Assembly: GCA_030998225.1 (NCBI GenBank)
Contig: JAPYXD010000684.1
Coordinates: 2,110,501 to 2,174,500 of the forward strand
Length of the DNA: 64,000 nt
Direction of reading: 5' to 3'
Source of the DNA: Diplolepis rosae
Lineage: Eukaryota > Arthropoda > Insecta > Hymenoptera > Diplolepididae
The position numbers and the translations under genes were made by a program. The notes under the pieces are model-generated. The model made no database searches. It saw only the letters and a program-made list of their open reading frames with translations, and was not told the DNA's origin. Below are positions 31,947-42,128 of the stretch, in pieces. Each line of letters opens with the position of its first letter. Within the stretch, counting starts at the first letter, position 1.

Positions 31947-32768
31947 TGTTACGAGCGTATCAAGACGGCGGAATTTTTCCAAAAATTCGTATTAATAATT
32001 CATTAATTAGATTTGTATGCCACTTGAAGCGCACATAACCCGAGCACCATGACAAGACCGCTGATGCAGCTCATCAATGCTCTGGTCGAAGACTTTAAAA
32101 TATGGTAGGTTCAGGAAGGAAATTTCCAATCTTGCTACCTTGAGCCAAATAGTTATTAAATTTAAATTATTATTATATAACTTCATCGTTAAGATGTTAT
32201 TGATTTTGATGTACTTAAACATGCAGACGATAGATCAAAATCAATGAAATTGTACATTATGAAAAATTGGTATACATTCATATTTTAATAAGTAACTTTT
32301 CAATCAAAATATATCAAAATTAAAGTTAGCATTATTAAAATACATGCATGAAGTATATTAAAATTAAAGATTAAAAGCTGTATCCTTATTAAGATGGAAG
32401 TATTTCGAATTAAATATTCGCTACTGAAAATCAAACTTCCATTATATGCGATGAAAAGTTAATACAGACATTTTTAACAGTATTCCAACAAATTTTATCC
32501 GAGTAATAATTTACCAAATTAATTCGAAATTAAAACTAAAATTTGAATAAAAGCAGGATCATTATAAATATAAATGACGAAAACTAATAGGTAAATATCT
32601 GCAGCCACTTATATAATCAAATGTGTTATATTTCTATATTCTGTTTTGTATTATATTGTTTTAGAGTATTAATGTAAATAATAAAAAACTAACGCGTGAA
32701 TATCTATAAATTAATATAATCGTACATTTTGGTTTGTATAAATATTAAATTACACTATATTATGTTTC

Positions 32769-32800
<32 letters not shown>

Positions 32801-34621
32801 CTTGGAACTACAAAACAACGCGAATTCTTCAAAATTTTCATTCATACTATTTCTAAATAAATGTAAACTGTAGGAAAATATTATAAATTGACACAGGATT
32901 CGGATGACTGGAAAGTAAAAGCAAGAAGGAGAACGCAAGTCTTAAAGAAATAAATTTAAGAATTGGAATATTTAAAAATAGTACGCTAGCGCACATAGTC
33001 ATTTTTCAGCTCTATCTGGCTACGTTGTGAGAGAAGAATACATTAAAATCAGACTCAAAACGTGGAAAATCTCTCAAACACAGGTATCAATGATGTTTAG
33101 TTTTTCCATAGTTTCCAAATAGTTTCCACCTAGTTTTTATATACTTTTCCCTATATCCACTTCCGAATCTCCTATTATATTTTTGTTACCCGCATAAGTA
33201 CTACAGTGCTTTTGCTATTAACATTATAAACTATAAATACTGTAACCAAACTTGGATAGCTGCGAGTTACCATAGCCAGTGCATACAATATTTCTGAAAA
33301 GGATCTGAACCAATGTTTTTTCTAATTATGAAAAATATTTAAGGTGTCAGAATCCAGAATTAATAATTAAAGGAATCGATTTAATTATTTTATATCGATA
33401 TTTGATTTATTGGTGTCATGAAACATGATCCAAAAATATTAACTACATCAGAAATAACCATTTCATCACAAATTTCACTTGGCAACGGGCAATGACCAGT
33501 AGGCTATCAAGTAATTAGGCAAAAAGTAATAACAAGTAGGCCACCAGGTATTTAGGCAATCGGTAATTGCAAAATTACTGATCAGCATGAACTCCTTCCA
33601 AAAATCAGGCCACCCAGAAAAATCCCAAAATCATCGAAATACCCCACTAAGCATCATCGATACGAGTCTTCGAGGCAAATCTAAATTCAATCAAATTGGC
33701 AGTCACTCGAGCAACCTGGTACTAACCAGAACTCTCACTGCTAAGTTCGGGTTTTTATTATACAGAAGCTCGCCGGTGGTCAATTGGTCGCAAGTACCAA
33801 TAGTGTGTCGCGATCTGGAGCTAAAAATCTAGTAAAAGTCAAGCACTAACTAGATAAGAAAATCTACACCTCTTCGAATCTCAAAACGATGAGGAGTCTA
33901 TTTTCTGAAACCATAAATAGGTTTACTGTGAGACAGGAGTGGCGAAGGACAGGCAATTTAAAAGTACTGCCTCCCTTCTAGTTCAAAGCTATCCATTTCT
34001 TTCTCACTTTAAAACTATAAGGTCCAAGTAAAGAAAAAGGGTGTGTGCGCGAGTGAGTCGCGTAAGGACAAGGGTGGTTCCTTTTTGGAACCACGACAAT
34101 CTTAAATCGAATCTGGCCCGGATCTCCAGGACTTCAGCAGCCAGAACGTATTCTCTTCTTTGCTTTTGCTCCCAGGACATCCGGTAGGATTAAGGAACAA
34201 CAACAAACACAAGAAGGCGGTAATGTACCTATGTATCGTTCTAATTTACTCTTTATTATTTTAACTCATGTAAAAATGTTCACATCGGTCTGTTATTTTG
34301 CTTTTCTTAAGAATAAATTGTCTGTTATTTATATGAATTTTAGCCACTAGATTCGAAATTATTTGAAGCACCTTTTCCCATTTTCTTTCTTTAAAAATTA
34401 AAAGTGATAAGCTTAGGCGTGTAGAATACACTCTCAGTCCGAGAGTAGAAGACCAACGACCCCACATAATAATAAACGAATTTAGCTAATATTTATATCA
34501 ACTAAATTCGGCAGTTTGGACGACCTCCACGTACTCCTACTTATTAATGAAATATATTGAAGGTAATGATATTTACTTTTTAATTTTAATTTTATTTAAT
34601 TGGTAATAGCCGTACGTAACA
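31947..34621 (+). repeat. 5' LTR of LTR element 2
   Basis: 2675 bp. Contains a (TA)n tract at about 32770-32799 and lacks the 216 bp found in the other LTR. Small ORFs (32007-32222, 33587-33832, 34261-34467) are duplicated in the other LTR only by LTR identity. Confidence 0.9.
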
Positions 34622-34627
34622 AACTGT

Positions 34628-34645
34628 TGGTGGCAGCGGTGGGAT
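34628..34645 (+). other. Candidate primer-binding site of LTR element 2
   Basis: TGGTGGCAGCGGTGGGAT starts 6 nt after the LTR. It resembles the site of the Gypsy element in this window (TGGTGTCAGAAGTGGGAT). The tRNA is not identified. It fixes the element orientation. No convincing polypurine tract was seen just before 42129. Confidence 0.7.
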
Positions 34646-35181
34646 ATCGGTCTTTCGCGCTATTCTCCACCGGCTACGTTTACTAGTAACTCTCTGTTAC
34701 TAGCAAACTTTTACTTTTCCAAATTTTCTTATGATTTTCTTATCCATTTCAGCTTCATGAAAAAGACAAAATTACAATTCTTCTGAAATTTTAAATTCAA
34801 TTCTGACATTTTTCAAGATTGTATCTTTAAAACTTTTCTTAAAATTTAATTTTGACATGTTTTCATAAATATATATATATATACATATATATTATAATTA
34901 TTATTGTATGTAATCATATTCAATTATATTATATTGATTTAATTTAATAATTATTAATTATTATATATTTTAGTATTATAATAATTTAATATGTAATATA
35001 ACATAAAGTAATGTTAATGATGTTAATAATATATACATTTGAATTTACAGACTGTCCGTAATCAAGTGCTTGAATTTATTTTGGTTGATCTGAAGAAAAA
35101 TTAATTGTGCCTAATTCGAATCTCTTGTGATTCTTATTACGGGACAATTGATTTATTCAATTCTCATATTTATATTAGTAT

Positions 35182-35298
35182 GAAAAATTGTAAAAATTGA
35201 ATCCACGCAGGCTATGAATTATGCTAACGGGATCAGTTTATGAGTCTCCAGTTTTTCAGGCTAGAAATCGTGCCGCTTAACTGAGACTCTCAATTTTC
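35182..35298 (+). ncRNA. Three-way-junction RNA motif, module A of repeat 1
   Basis: The closing stem GAAAAATTG / CAATTTTC encloses two hairpins. The first pairs TGAATCC with GGATCA (one bulged A) around the loop ACGCAGGCTATGAATTATGC. The second pairs AGTCTCCAGTT with AACTGAGACT around TTTCAGGCTAGAAATCGTGC. Both loops contain CAGGCTA. No ORF is present; the motif is predicted by eye. Confidence 0.6.
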
Positions 35299-35331
35299 CA
35301 AGTAAATAAATAAATAAAAAGAAATTTTAAG

Positions 35332-35482
35332 CTGTGATTGTCTTTTGTTTCTGGATATTCATATAAGTCAAATCTACGTAGCTATAAATTATGCTAAAGG
35401 GATTGACTTAACGTTTTAACTGGCAGGCTACTAATCTTGCTAACTAGTTAAAACCATTGACTATCCAGAGAGATAATCACAG
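35332..35482 (+). ncRNA. Three-way-junction RNA motif, module B of repeat 1
   Basis: The closing stem is CTGTGATT / AATCACAG continued by CTGGATA / TATCCAG. Hairpin one pairs AAGTCA-A-ATC with GATTGACTT with a bulged A. Hairpin two pairs GTTTTAACT with AGTTAAAAC around GGCAGGCTACTAATCTTGCT. Confidence 0.65.
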
Positions 35483-35774
35483 TTCATTAATATTTCTGAA
35501 AATTAAAGTAAAATAACAAGCGAAGTAAACTCTTTAAAATTGATCAAGGGTTGACCGTGCGGCTAAGTTGAGTAATTGAACCAAGATCATTATTTCGTTC
35601 CATTTAAATAAACACATAAATAATTAAAATAATAAACAAAATAAATATATTTCCAGAATAACCAAGATTCTGTGAATAAGTCTAACTTGGTTAATCTGAA
35701 GAAAAATTTGTTGTGCCTGATTCGGATTTTTGTAATTATTGATCCATTTAATTTTATTCATTTATACTACTCCA

Positions 35775-35892
35775 GAAAAGTTGTAGAAATTGAATCCACG
35801 CAGGCTATGAATTATGCTAAAGGGATCAGTTTATAAGTTTCCAGTTTTTCAGGCTAGAAATCGTGCCGCTTAACTGAGACTTTCGACTTTTC
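35775..35892 (+). ncRNA. Three-way-junction RNA motif, module A of repeat 2
   Basis: The closing stem GAAAAGTTG / CGACTTTTC replaces GAAAAATTG / CAATTTTC of repeat 1. The A-to-G change on one side is matched by a T-to-C change on the other. Loops are nearly unchanged (CCACGCAGGCTATGAATTAT; TCAGGCTAGAAATCGTGCCG). Confidence 0.6.
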
Positions 35893-35925
35893 AGAAGTAG
35901 ATAAAAAAATTACAGAATTAAGTCA

Positions 35926-36080
35926 CGATTGTTTTCCTTTTATCTGGATACTCATATAAGTCAAGTCCACGCAAGCTATGAATTATGCTAAAGGGATTGA
36001 CTTAACATTTTGACTGGCAGGCTACTAATCTTGCTAACTAGTCAAGACTTTTGACTATCCAGAATAATTTGAATCAATCG
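35926..36080 (+). ncRNA. Three-way-junction RNA motif, module B of repeat 2
   Basis: The outer stem CGATTG / CAATCG differs in sequence from repeat 1 yet still pairs; CTGGATA / TATCCAG is retained. Hairpin one is AAGTCA-A-GTCC / GGATTGACTT. Hairpin two is TTTTGACT / AGTCAAGA, where the A-T pair of repeat 1 has become G-C. The loop GGCAGGCTACTAATCTTGCT is identical. Confidence 0.65.
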
Positions 36081-36200
36081 ACTCATAAAAATAATTTCAA
36101 ATTTCATGAATTATTCTCAAAATTTATAAAAAGTAGAAAGTAATAAAATAGGAATTATCAAGTTGCTCAAGGGTTCGACCTTGTGGCCAACTTATGTGAC

Positions 36201-37640
36201 TTATTATAAACTTTATTTTATTTACAATCTTCTACTTTTCCTTATTTTATTTTTTTTTATTTTTAAATAAATAAAAACTTGGTTAAATTGCAAACGTTAT
36301 TTGCACTAAAACTTGAATTTTGTCTGATCTTTCTTTTCAGCAATAATTTAAAACCACATTTTAAGTGTGCGTGTAAACCATGATTTTATAAATATTCAAG
36401 GCTCAAAATGTTAAAAGAATAAAAAAATTAATTTCCTTTTCGCTAATAATTTCAACATTTCAATATAATATAATAATTATAACAATGATAATAATTTCAA
36501 TATAATTTCAATATTGGTAATGATATCAACAAACTAAGAGTTCTTGTAAATTACCAATTTCATCAATTTCATCATGCTTGATAAATTCCTCGTCAAATTA
36601 TATATATAATTTCCAATCCTAACAGAAGAATATTTTTTCCGTATATGTGCATTCTTTATCATTCTGATACCCGACACCACTTCGTGCTCCAGTGGCCTAC
36701 TTCTCCGCACATTTTATTTATTTTTTTCTGGCTTTATGTTAAATAAATTATAATTTCCCAGGGCAGGCAGGAACCCAATGTTTGAGTCATACCAGACTAT
36801 TCTCTAAAAATCATTTGACTTAAAATATAGGCCTCATTCACTTGGATTATTTTTTTTTACGATAAATGCAAACATTCTATTGCATTTTTCATCGCCTTGC
36901 ATTTCCCTCATTCGCCAGTAAGTCGTGCAGTCATTGTCACCAGTGAGAGCTCACCTTGGAGTCATATTTCCATCATTGACACTTAACACCTGGCGAATGC
37001 GGAAGAAAGATTATAAAACTCATTATGTAGATCTCAAAATTTAATCTATTTATTTTTCCATGAACCGGTTAAATTGTCTTTGTGTCACTTTCTCCTTTAT
37101 TCTAAAGTTGGCTCGGATAGACACCTAGTAATCACGCTCTATAATTAGTAAACAGTATATCAATTCCGGGGGTGATGCTAGGTCAATTTTAGAAGGCTGA
37201 ACTCAAAGTCCAAAATTATAATCTGCTATAATAAACGTTTACTATTAGAATTAAAAATTGAACGGAAACGATGTGAACATTTTTAATGTATATATGTATA
37301 TGTGTGTGTGTTGTATATAAAACTATGTTAATAAACCTAAGTATCGACATAATGACAAAAAGAGAATAATAGTCATGTGAAAAAAACTAAATACTTTCAG
37401 AAGGTCAAAACTTTCAATTTCCAAGTATGAAGTTCGAATTTCTTTCATTGAAAAAGGTATTTTAAATCGATTACTGTTGGTTTTTTTTTTAAATAATAAA
37501 TACTAAAACTCTTAAAATACAATACTTGAATATAAAATAAATTATTACAAGAATATCGATACATCTTTCAAATTAAGTTTAAATTCAAGTTATCGATAAA
37601 TAGCAAAATTATATTTTAAAAATTTTTCAAAATGAGAATA
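36201..37640. other. Non-coding interior of LTR element 2
   Basis: AT-rich, with short TA/TG runs near 37280-37320. CATTCGCCAG (36908) and CTGGCGAATG (36992) form a distant inverted pair. No ORF of note. Confidence 0.4.
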
Positions 37641-37689
37641 TTATTATTGAAATCAGAAACGGTAAAATACAGGAAAGAAAATGAAGGAA

Positions 37690-37960
37690 TGCAATAAATT
37701 CCGGGGGTGGTGGCCCGCAACCCCGCGAAAGCAGGCCTGATCTCCTTTATACATATAATAATCTTCCAGATCATCCCACTGACGACTGTCCTTTCATAGA
37801 TAACAAGGACGTTCAAAATTTACACTGCGATGCTTGCCGTCAACCTAAACACTAGGTTCGTCATCACCTTCGAGATGGTTCACCCGGAACAGAAACCTGA
37901 GACCAGCAGTGCTAAGAGGAAGGCTAGGCGGCCTTAAAGGACACCTAACTTACTGCGATC
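37690..37960 (+). other. Possible coding remnant in LTR element 2
   Basis: GC content rises above its surroundings. After an acceptor-like CTTCCAG one plus frame reads DDCPFIDNKDVQNLHCDACR and stops shortly after. Another overlapping frame reads RFVITFEMVHPEQKPETSS, then AKRKARRP and a stop. The two join if one base is lost. The Cys/His spacing suggests a zinc-binding segment, but no family is recognised. It may be a decayed exon. Confidence 0.3.
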
Positions 37961-38222
37961 ATCATGGAGCTGACTCAGGCATTCCGAGGGCAAGAATGCT
38001 ACTCACTAGAGAAAGTACAGGTTGACAGGAAGGTTTACTTTAAATCTAATTTTTCTGATTTTCAAAATATATGCAGTGCAAAATTTCAATGAAATCTGCC
38101 CTAAGCAACTAGCATTAAGTAAAATCAAAAAAAAAATTTCAATATCGGTCTCTAACGACAAAGAAAGCTACAAATACGAATGATTATATTTTCCTGAATG
38201 TACATTTTTCTTTTTTATACCA

Positions 38223-39032
38223 CTCTCTAGAATTGAATCGGTGAGACTTTCACTCAGTCAATCAGTGGTGTGGGCATTCACTGAAAAATCAGTGGTTTCT
38301 GCCATTTTACTGGTGAAATCAGTGAACATGTTCGCAGAAATAAATCAGTGACCGTAAAGTGATTGATTCACCCAGTGATTGTTTTCACTGATTGATTCAG
38401 TTGCAAGCTTGGCATTGAAAGTCATTTCAATTTCAATAATAATGAATTAAGTTGCCTATTTAGTCAATTTGAAGCAAATACAAGTCAAAACTTAAAGATT
38501 AAAATTCTGAACTCTTGCGTCCGTGATTTTTAGCGCCACCAAACCATAACCTCAGTATTTTTACATTTCGCCTTGCGTTAAAACCACATATCGGTTCATA
38601 AGTTGGTTTGACAGGGATAAACTTATTTCCAACATTAAAACTGCAGTGCATATTAGATAATATGTTTTATTCTATGACGTTGTATTCTATTTATATGAAA
38701 TGAAATATAACATTTCTACATTTCTAATAAATTGTTTTATTTCGTGATAGAATATTGCCATTGCAACTTGGAAGAGAGTCCACTTGAAATACTTCTTTAA
38801 AAATCCTTAAATTTTTCAATCAATAATTTAAAGAATGATTTATTTCACTGATTCGATCAGTGATCCGCACAACTGATTCATTCAGTCGCTTTCATTGATC
38901 CAATCAGTGATAACATTTTCACTGAGTGAATCTGTACGTTTTCGATGATTCTCAGTGACTAACTTCTCACGATTTTAATCGGTGAAATTTGACTGAGAGT
39001 CGGTGAGGTTTCACTGATTCAGTTTTGGAGAG
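38223..39032. mobile_element. 810-bp MITE with ACTGATT/AATCAGT palindromes
   Basis: Ends CTCTCTAGAATTGAATC and GATTCAGTTTTGGAGAG resemble the 271-bp MITE at 2620-2890. The dinucleotide CA flanks both ends. The borders (38223-38420 and 38840-39030) are dense in CACTGATT / AATCAGTG half-sites. The middle is unrelated AT-rich sequence without a transposase. It lies inside LTR element 2, so it is younger than that element's formation or is carried by it. Confidence 0.7.
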
Positions 39033-40860
39033 CAAAAAGGTGCTTGACCTTCACATTCGTTTAAAAGGCTGTTCAGAACTATACCTTTATCTTGTTCTGA
39101 CTGCAGGGTAGTATTTGAGTCGCCTTTTACACAAATCACAAGATGATAAAAAAAGGAGGATTTTCTTACTTGGGTTAATATAATAACCGCTGCCACACAA
39201 AATATTGTGCACTGCATAAACTAGGCACGAAACTATTGAGACTTTAGCCTCTTAAAAATGTTCTACTTCATTTTATTCTCATTATCCATATTTTTTATTT
39301 TATTGAAAATTAAAATGCCCCACGTCACATTGCTTGGGTTTTATACACTCCATTATGCAGGTGACAAATGCAAATTATAATAATATTTTCAAAAAAATAA
39401 AAGATTAATGTGCATTCATGTTAAGTTTGGTAGCTTTCAAATAGGAATCCGTTTAAATTAGTAAACATAATCAAAATTATAAACAGATTGAAATTCAAAT
39501 TCGAATTCAGGTAAAAGTATTTCGAATATAAATTATCATTCTTTCAGCATCGATTACATTGTTTTCTTTTCCAGCACTATGGAACGTGAATAAAGTTTTT
39601 GAGCCTTACAAATCAACTTTTCATTATAAATTATTCATAAAGTATTTAAAAAAAAAAAAAAAAATTAATATAATTGACTCATTGTTATAATTATGATTGT
39701 CGATATATATAATTTAATTATTAATTGAAATTTGATACACATTTTTATCAAAACTACATATGAAGTTTAGTGAAAGCAAACAATTAAAACATTAAAAATC
39801 GAAATTCCATTGATATCAAAAGTGTCTTGTGCGGGAGTGTTAAAAGGAAGGCTCTGTATTTTCTGTGATAAATATTTTCAAAATATGAATTTTATAATTG
39901 CAAATTCTAAACCATTATTGTGCTGGTTACTTAAAACCAAAAGTACCGTTCTTGTACAATTAGATCAGTAATCCTGGAAAAAGTATAGAACTTTCCAAAA
40001 GTATTCAGTAGAAAGTTCGTGAAAATTCTCAGTACGCAAAATGTATAATTTCTATGAATCATTTGTGAAAATAAAGCTCAAAAATTGGATATTTTTCATG
40101 AATTAATATGAAATTCTGAATAGAGGCAGATAGAGCTCACAAAGCACTCGTGCGTGAAAACTTCAAAGCCTGTCAATGAAATTTTTATGGATTATCAAAG
40201 GCAATAAGAAACAAAAATTATTTTCGCAAAGCTGTCTTTTTTTATGTACTATTTTATTGATTTTTATTACAAATTATATTGCCACTGTTGAGATTAATAT
40301 TACGCTGATAGGATTCGAGCTTTGTTTCATCATCAATTTTATATAAGGCTAACAAAAGTTTTTAGATGAAGAGACTTTTAATAAATTAATTACTGAATTC
40401 TAAATTATCAAATATAAGAATTTCATAATTTTTGAAGTTTATGTCAATTTTCAAAAATTCTGCGTATCTAAAAAACTGACATTGACAATTGCGCATCGTA
40501 CCCCTAAAAATTTTACAAAACTTTCAAGCGCAGTCCAAGAATTTTTCTTTGATTTGTATTGCAGGTATTCATCTCTTTCTAATCAAATTATCCTATCCAG
40601 ACTCTTTTAAAACGTGAAGCACTCTTTAGAAGAAGTATTATTTGCCTTTCTATAATTTGTTCAAAAACTATACAATAAAACTTGAAAGAATTTCATTCAT
40701 TGACTGTGCTCGAATTAATCTTGGATATTCTTTTTTTTCTCTCGATGAAGTTCTAAGCTCTTAACGAAAAGTATACAGGGTCTTCGGAAAAATTTGTCCT
40801 GTCCAAAAGTCGAGAATTGTCAGGTGGATTTCCCAGTACTTATTTTTTTTCCGTGTACGG
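39033..40860. other. Non-coding interior of LTR element 2
   Basis: AT-rich with an A run near 39648-39663. Only short ORFs with no recognisable character. Confidence 0.4.
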
Positions 40861-40862
40861 TG

Positions 40863-41546
40863 CTAGTCGTTGGGAGCCCAGCAGCATGAAACACCTCCAG
40901 AATATCGCTGAAAACGTAAACATGGATTATTAAGCAAATGCAAGTAACAATTACGAAGAAAAAAAAAGAGAACAATGAAAGCACTCACCAGTTCCCAGCG
41001 AGCCGCGCGTGGTATCTCCGACAAGGGACTTCCGAGGTACTGGACCCAGAGCAACTCGAAAGCTCTGTCCACTACCTGGTAGCCCCGTCCCTCCGGAGCT
41101 TTAAGACTTAGAAAAGGGCTAGAATAATAAAAGCAAGGCGTTAACACAAAGAAATAAGAAAAATTATTCAGAAACACCCCAAATTGGATACTTACAAGGA
41201 AGCTTCTGGGTTTTCACCCTCGGCACCCCTCCACATTTCAACAGGGTACTCGCAGTGATTACAACGCAAGGGATGCAGAAAAGGAACCTAGAACATACAC
41301 AAAAGAGTCAATACCAGACCAAATAAGAAAAAGAAGGAAGACAAAAGTTAAATAATCAGACTTACAGGAGCCCAGTAACCTCGACAGTACCACTGAGACT
41401 CGTCCTTGTCCCAGCGATATTCTTGGACCCACTGCGAATAGGGACATGGCATCGAAGTGCTGCGCTGTCGCTGGCGGTCACGAGGCCATCTACCCCGCCT
41501 GGGAAAAGACACAGGAAGCCACTCGGGGCTCAGGTCGACAACGTAT
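40863..41546 (-). CDS. Unidentified spliced gene, antisense inside LTR element 2 (4 coding exons)
   Basis: Minus-strand exons 41366-41546, 41196-41287, 40989-41118 and 40863-40907 are separated by introns of 78, 77 and 81 nt. All donors are GTAAGT or GTGAGT; the acceptors are TCTAG or TTCAG. Exon phases agree throughout (0, 2, 0) and the last exon ends in a stop after CCWAPND. The first in-frame ATG is 41450-41452, giving about 116 residues; the frame is open further upstream. Exons are GC-rich and introns AT-rich. The product is rich in Trp, Tyr, Cys and Pro, with QWYCRGYWAP, a CNHC motif in exon 2, a middle exon reading VVDRAFELLWVQYLGS, and the terminal CCWAPND. I recognise no family. It runs against the element's own transcript, and its promoter would lie near or in the 3' LTR. 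Confidence 0.65.
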
Positions 41547-41634
41547 CTAAAGGGGGCAAGCAGATACTTCGAATTTATATGGGGAAGAAGAAACATCACC
41601 GGGGTAACTGAGAACTAAGAATTCCTTTACTTAC

Positions 41635-41830
41635 CCTGACTCCCCGACACTTCAGAACACTCGCGCAGGGCACTAACGTAGGATGCCATAATCTTGCTTA
41701 GGCAAAACCGTCTTAATCGCAACAGCAAGGAACGACTAACTGACATTTCGTCGTGATAAAATTGAAACCGCAAGACGAAAACGTAGAATTCAGACGTGAG
41801 TTCGACACCACCAGAAAATAGCAATTTGAC
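41635..41830 (-). other. Probable 5' exon of the antisense spliced gene
   Basis: GC-rich segment ending in CAGG followed by a consensus donor GTAAGT (41629-41634), 88 nt before the next exon. An ATG-led frame (41687-41689, MASYVSALRECSEV) ends in phase 1, whereas the next exon needs phase 2. The exon is therefore non-coding, or the first intron boundary is wrong, or a base has been lost. Confidence 0.4.
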
Positions 41831-42128
41831 GACATTCCAAACGCAGGAAATGCGTCAGCAGAAATTCATTCGTAAAAATGTATACTAAATATGCGCAAGA
41901 AAGAAACCAACTGTGTAAACGACAAGAGCAAATATCATATCTCAATTTTTGGATAAATCTTTAGAAAATAAACAAACTAAATTATACAAAAGCAAGACGA
42001 ATAGGCGTTTCATCGCAACGATGTATCGAAATTCCTGTATATGATCTTATAACCATGTAAGGATTTGAAATTCCATTCCTGAACCTCCAGTTTGTCGGGG
42101 ACGAAAACAGCAAATTCCGGGCGTGGTT

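Larger units (their letters stand above)
35085..36200 (+). repeat. Two ~600-bp tandem repeats of structured leader sequence
   Basis: 35085-35590 and 35690-36200 share the same order: CTGAAGAAAAATT, TTGTGCCT, a module A with CCACGCAGGCTATGAATTAT, TCAGGCTAGAAATCGTGCCG, a module B ending GGCAGGCTACTAATCTTGCT, then TCAAGGGTT. Spacers are much less conserved than the modules. Confidence 0.85.
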
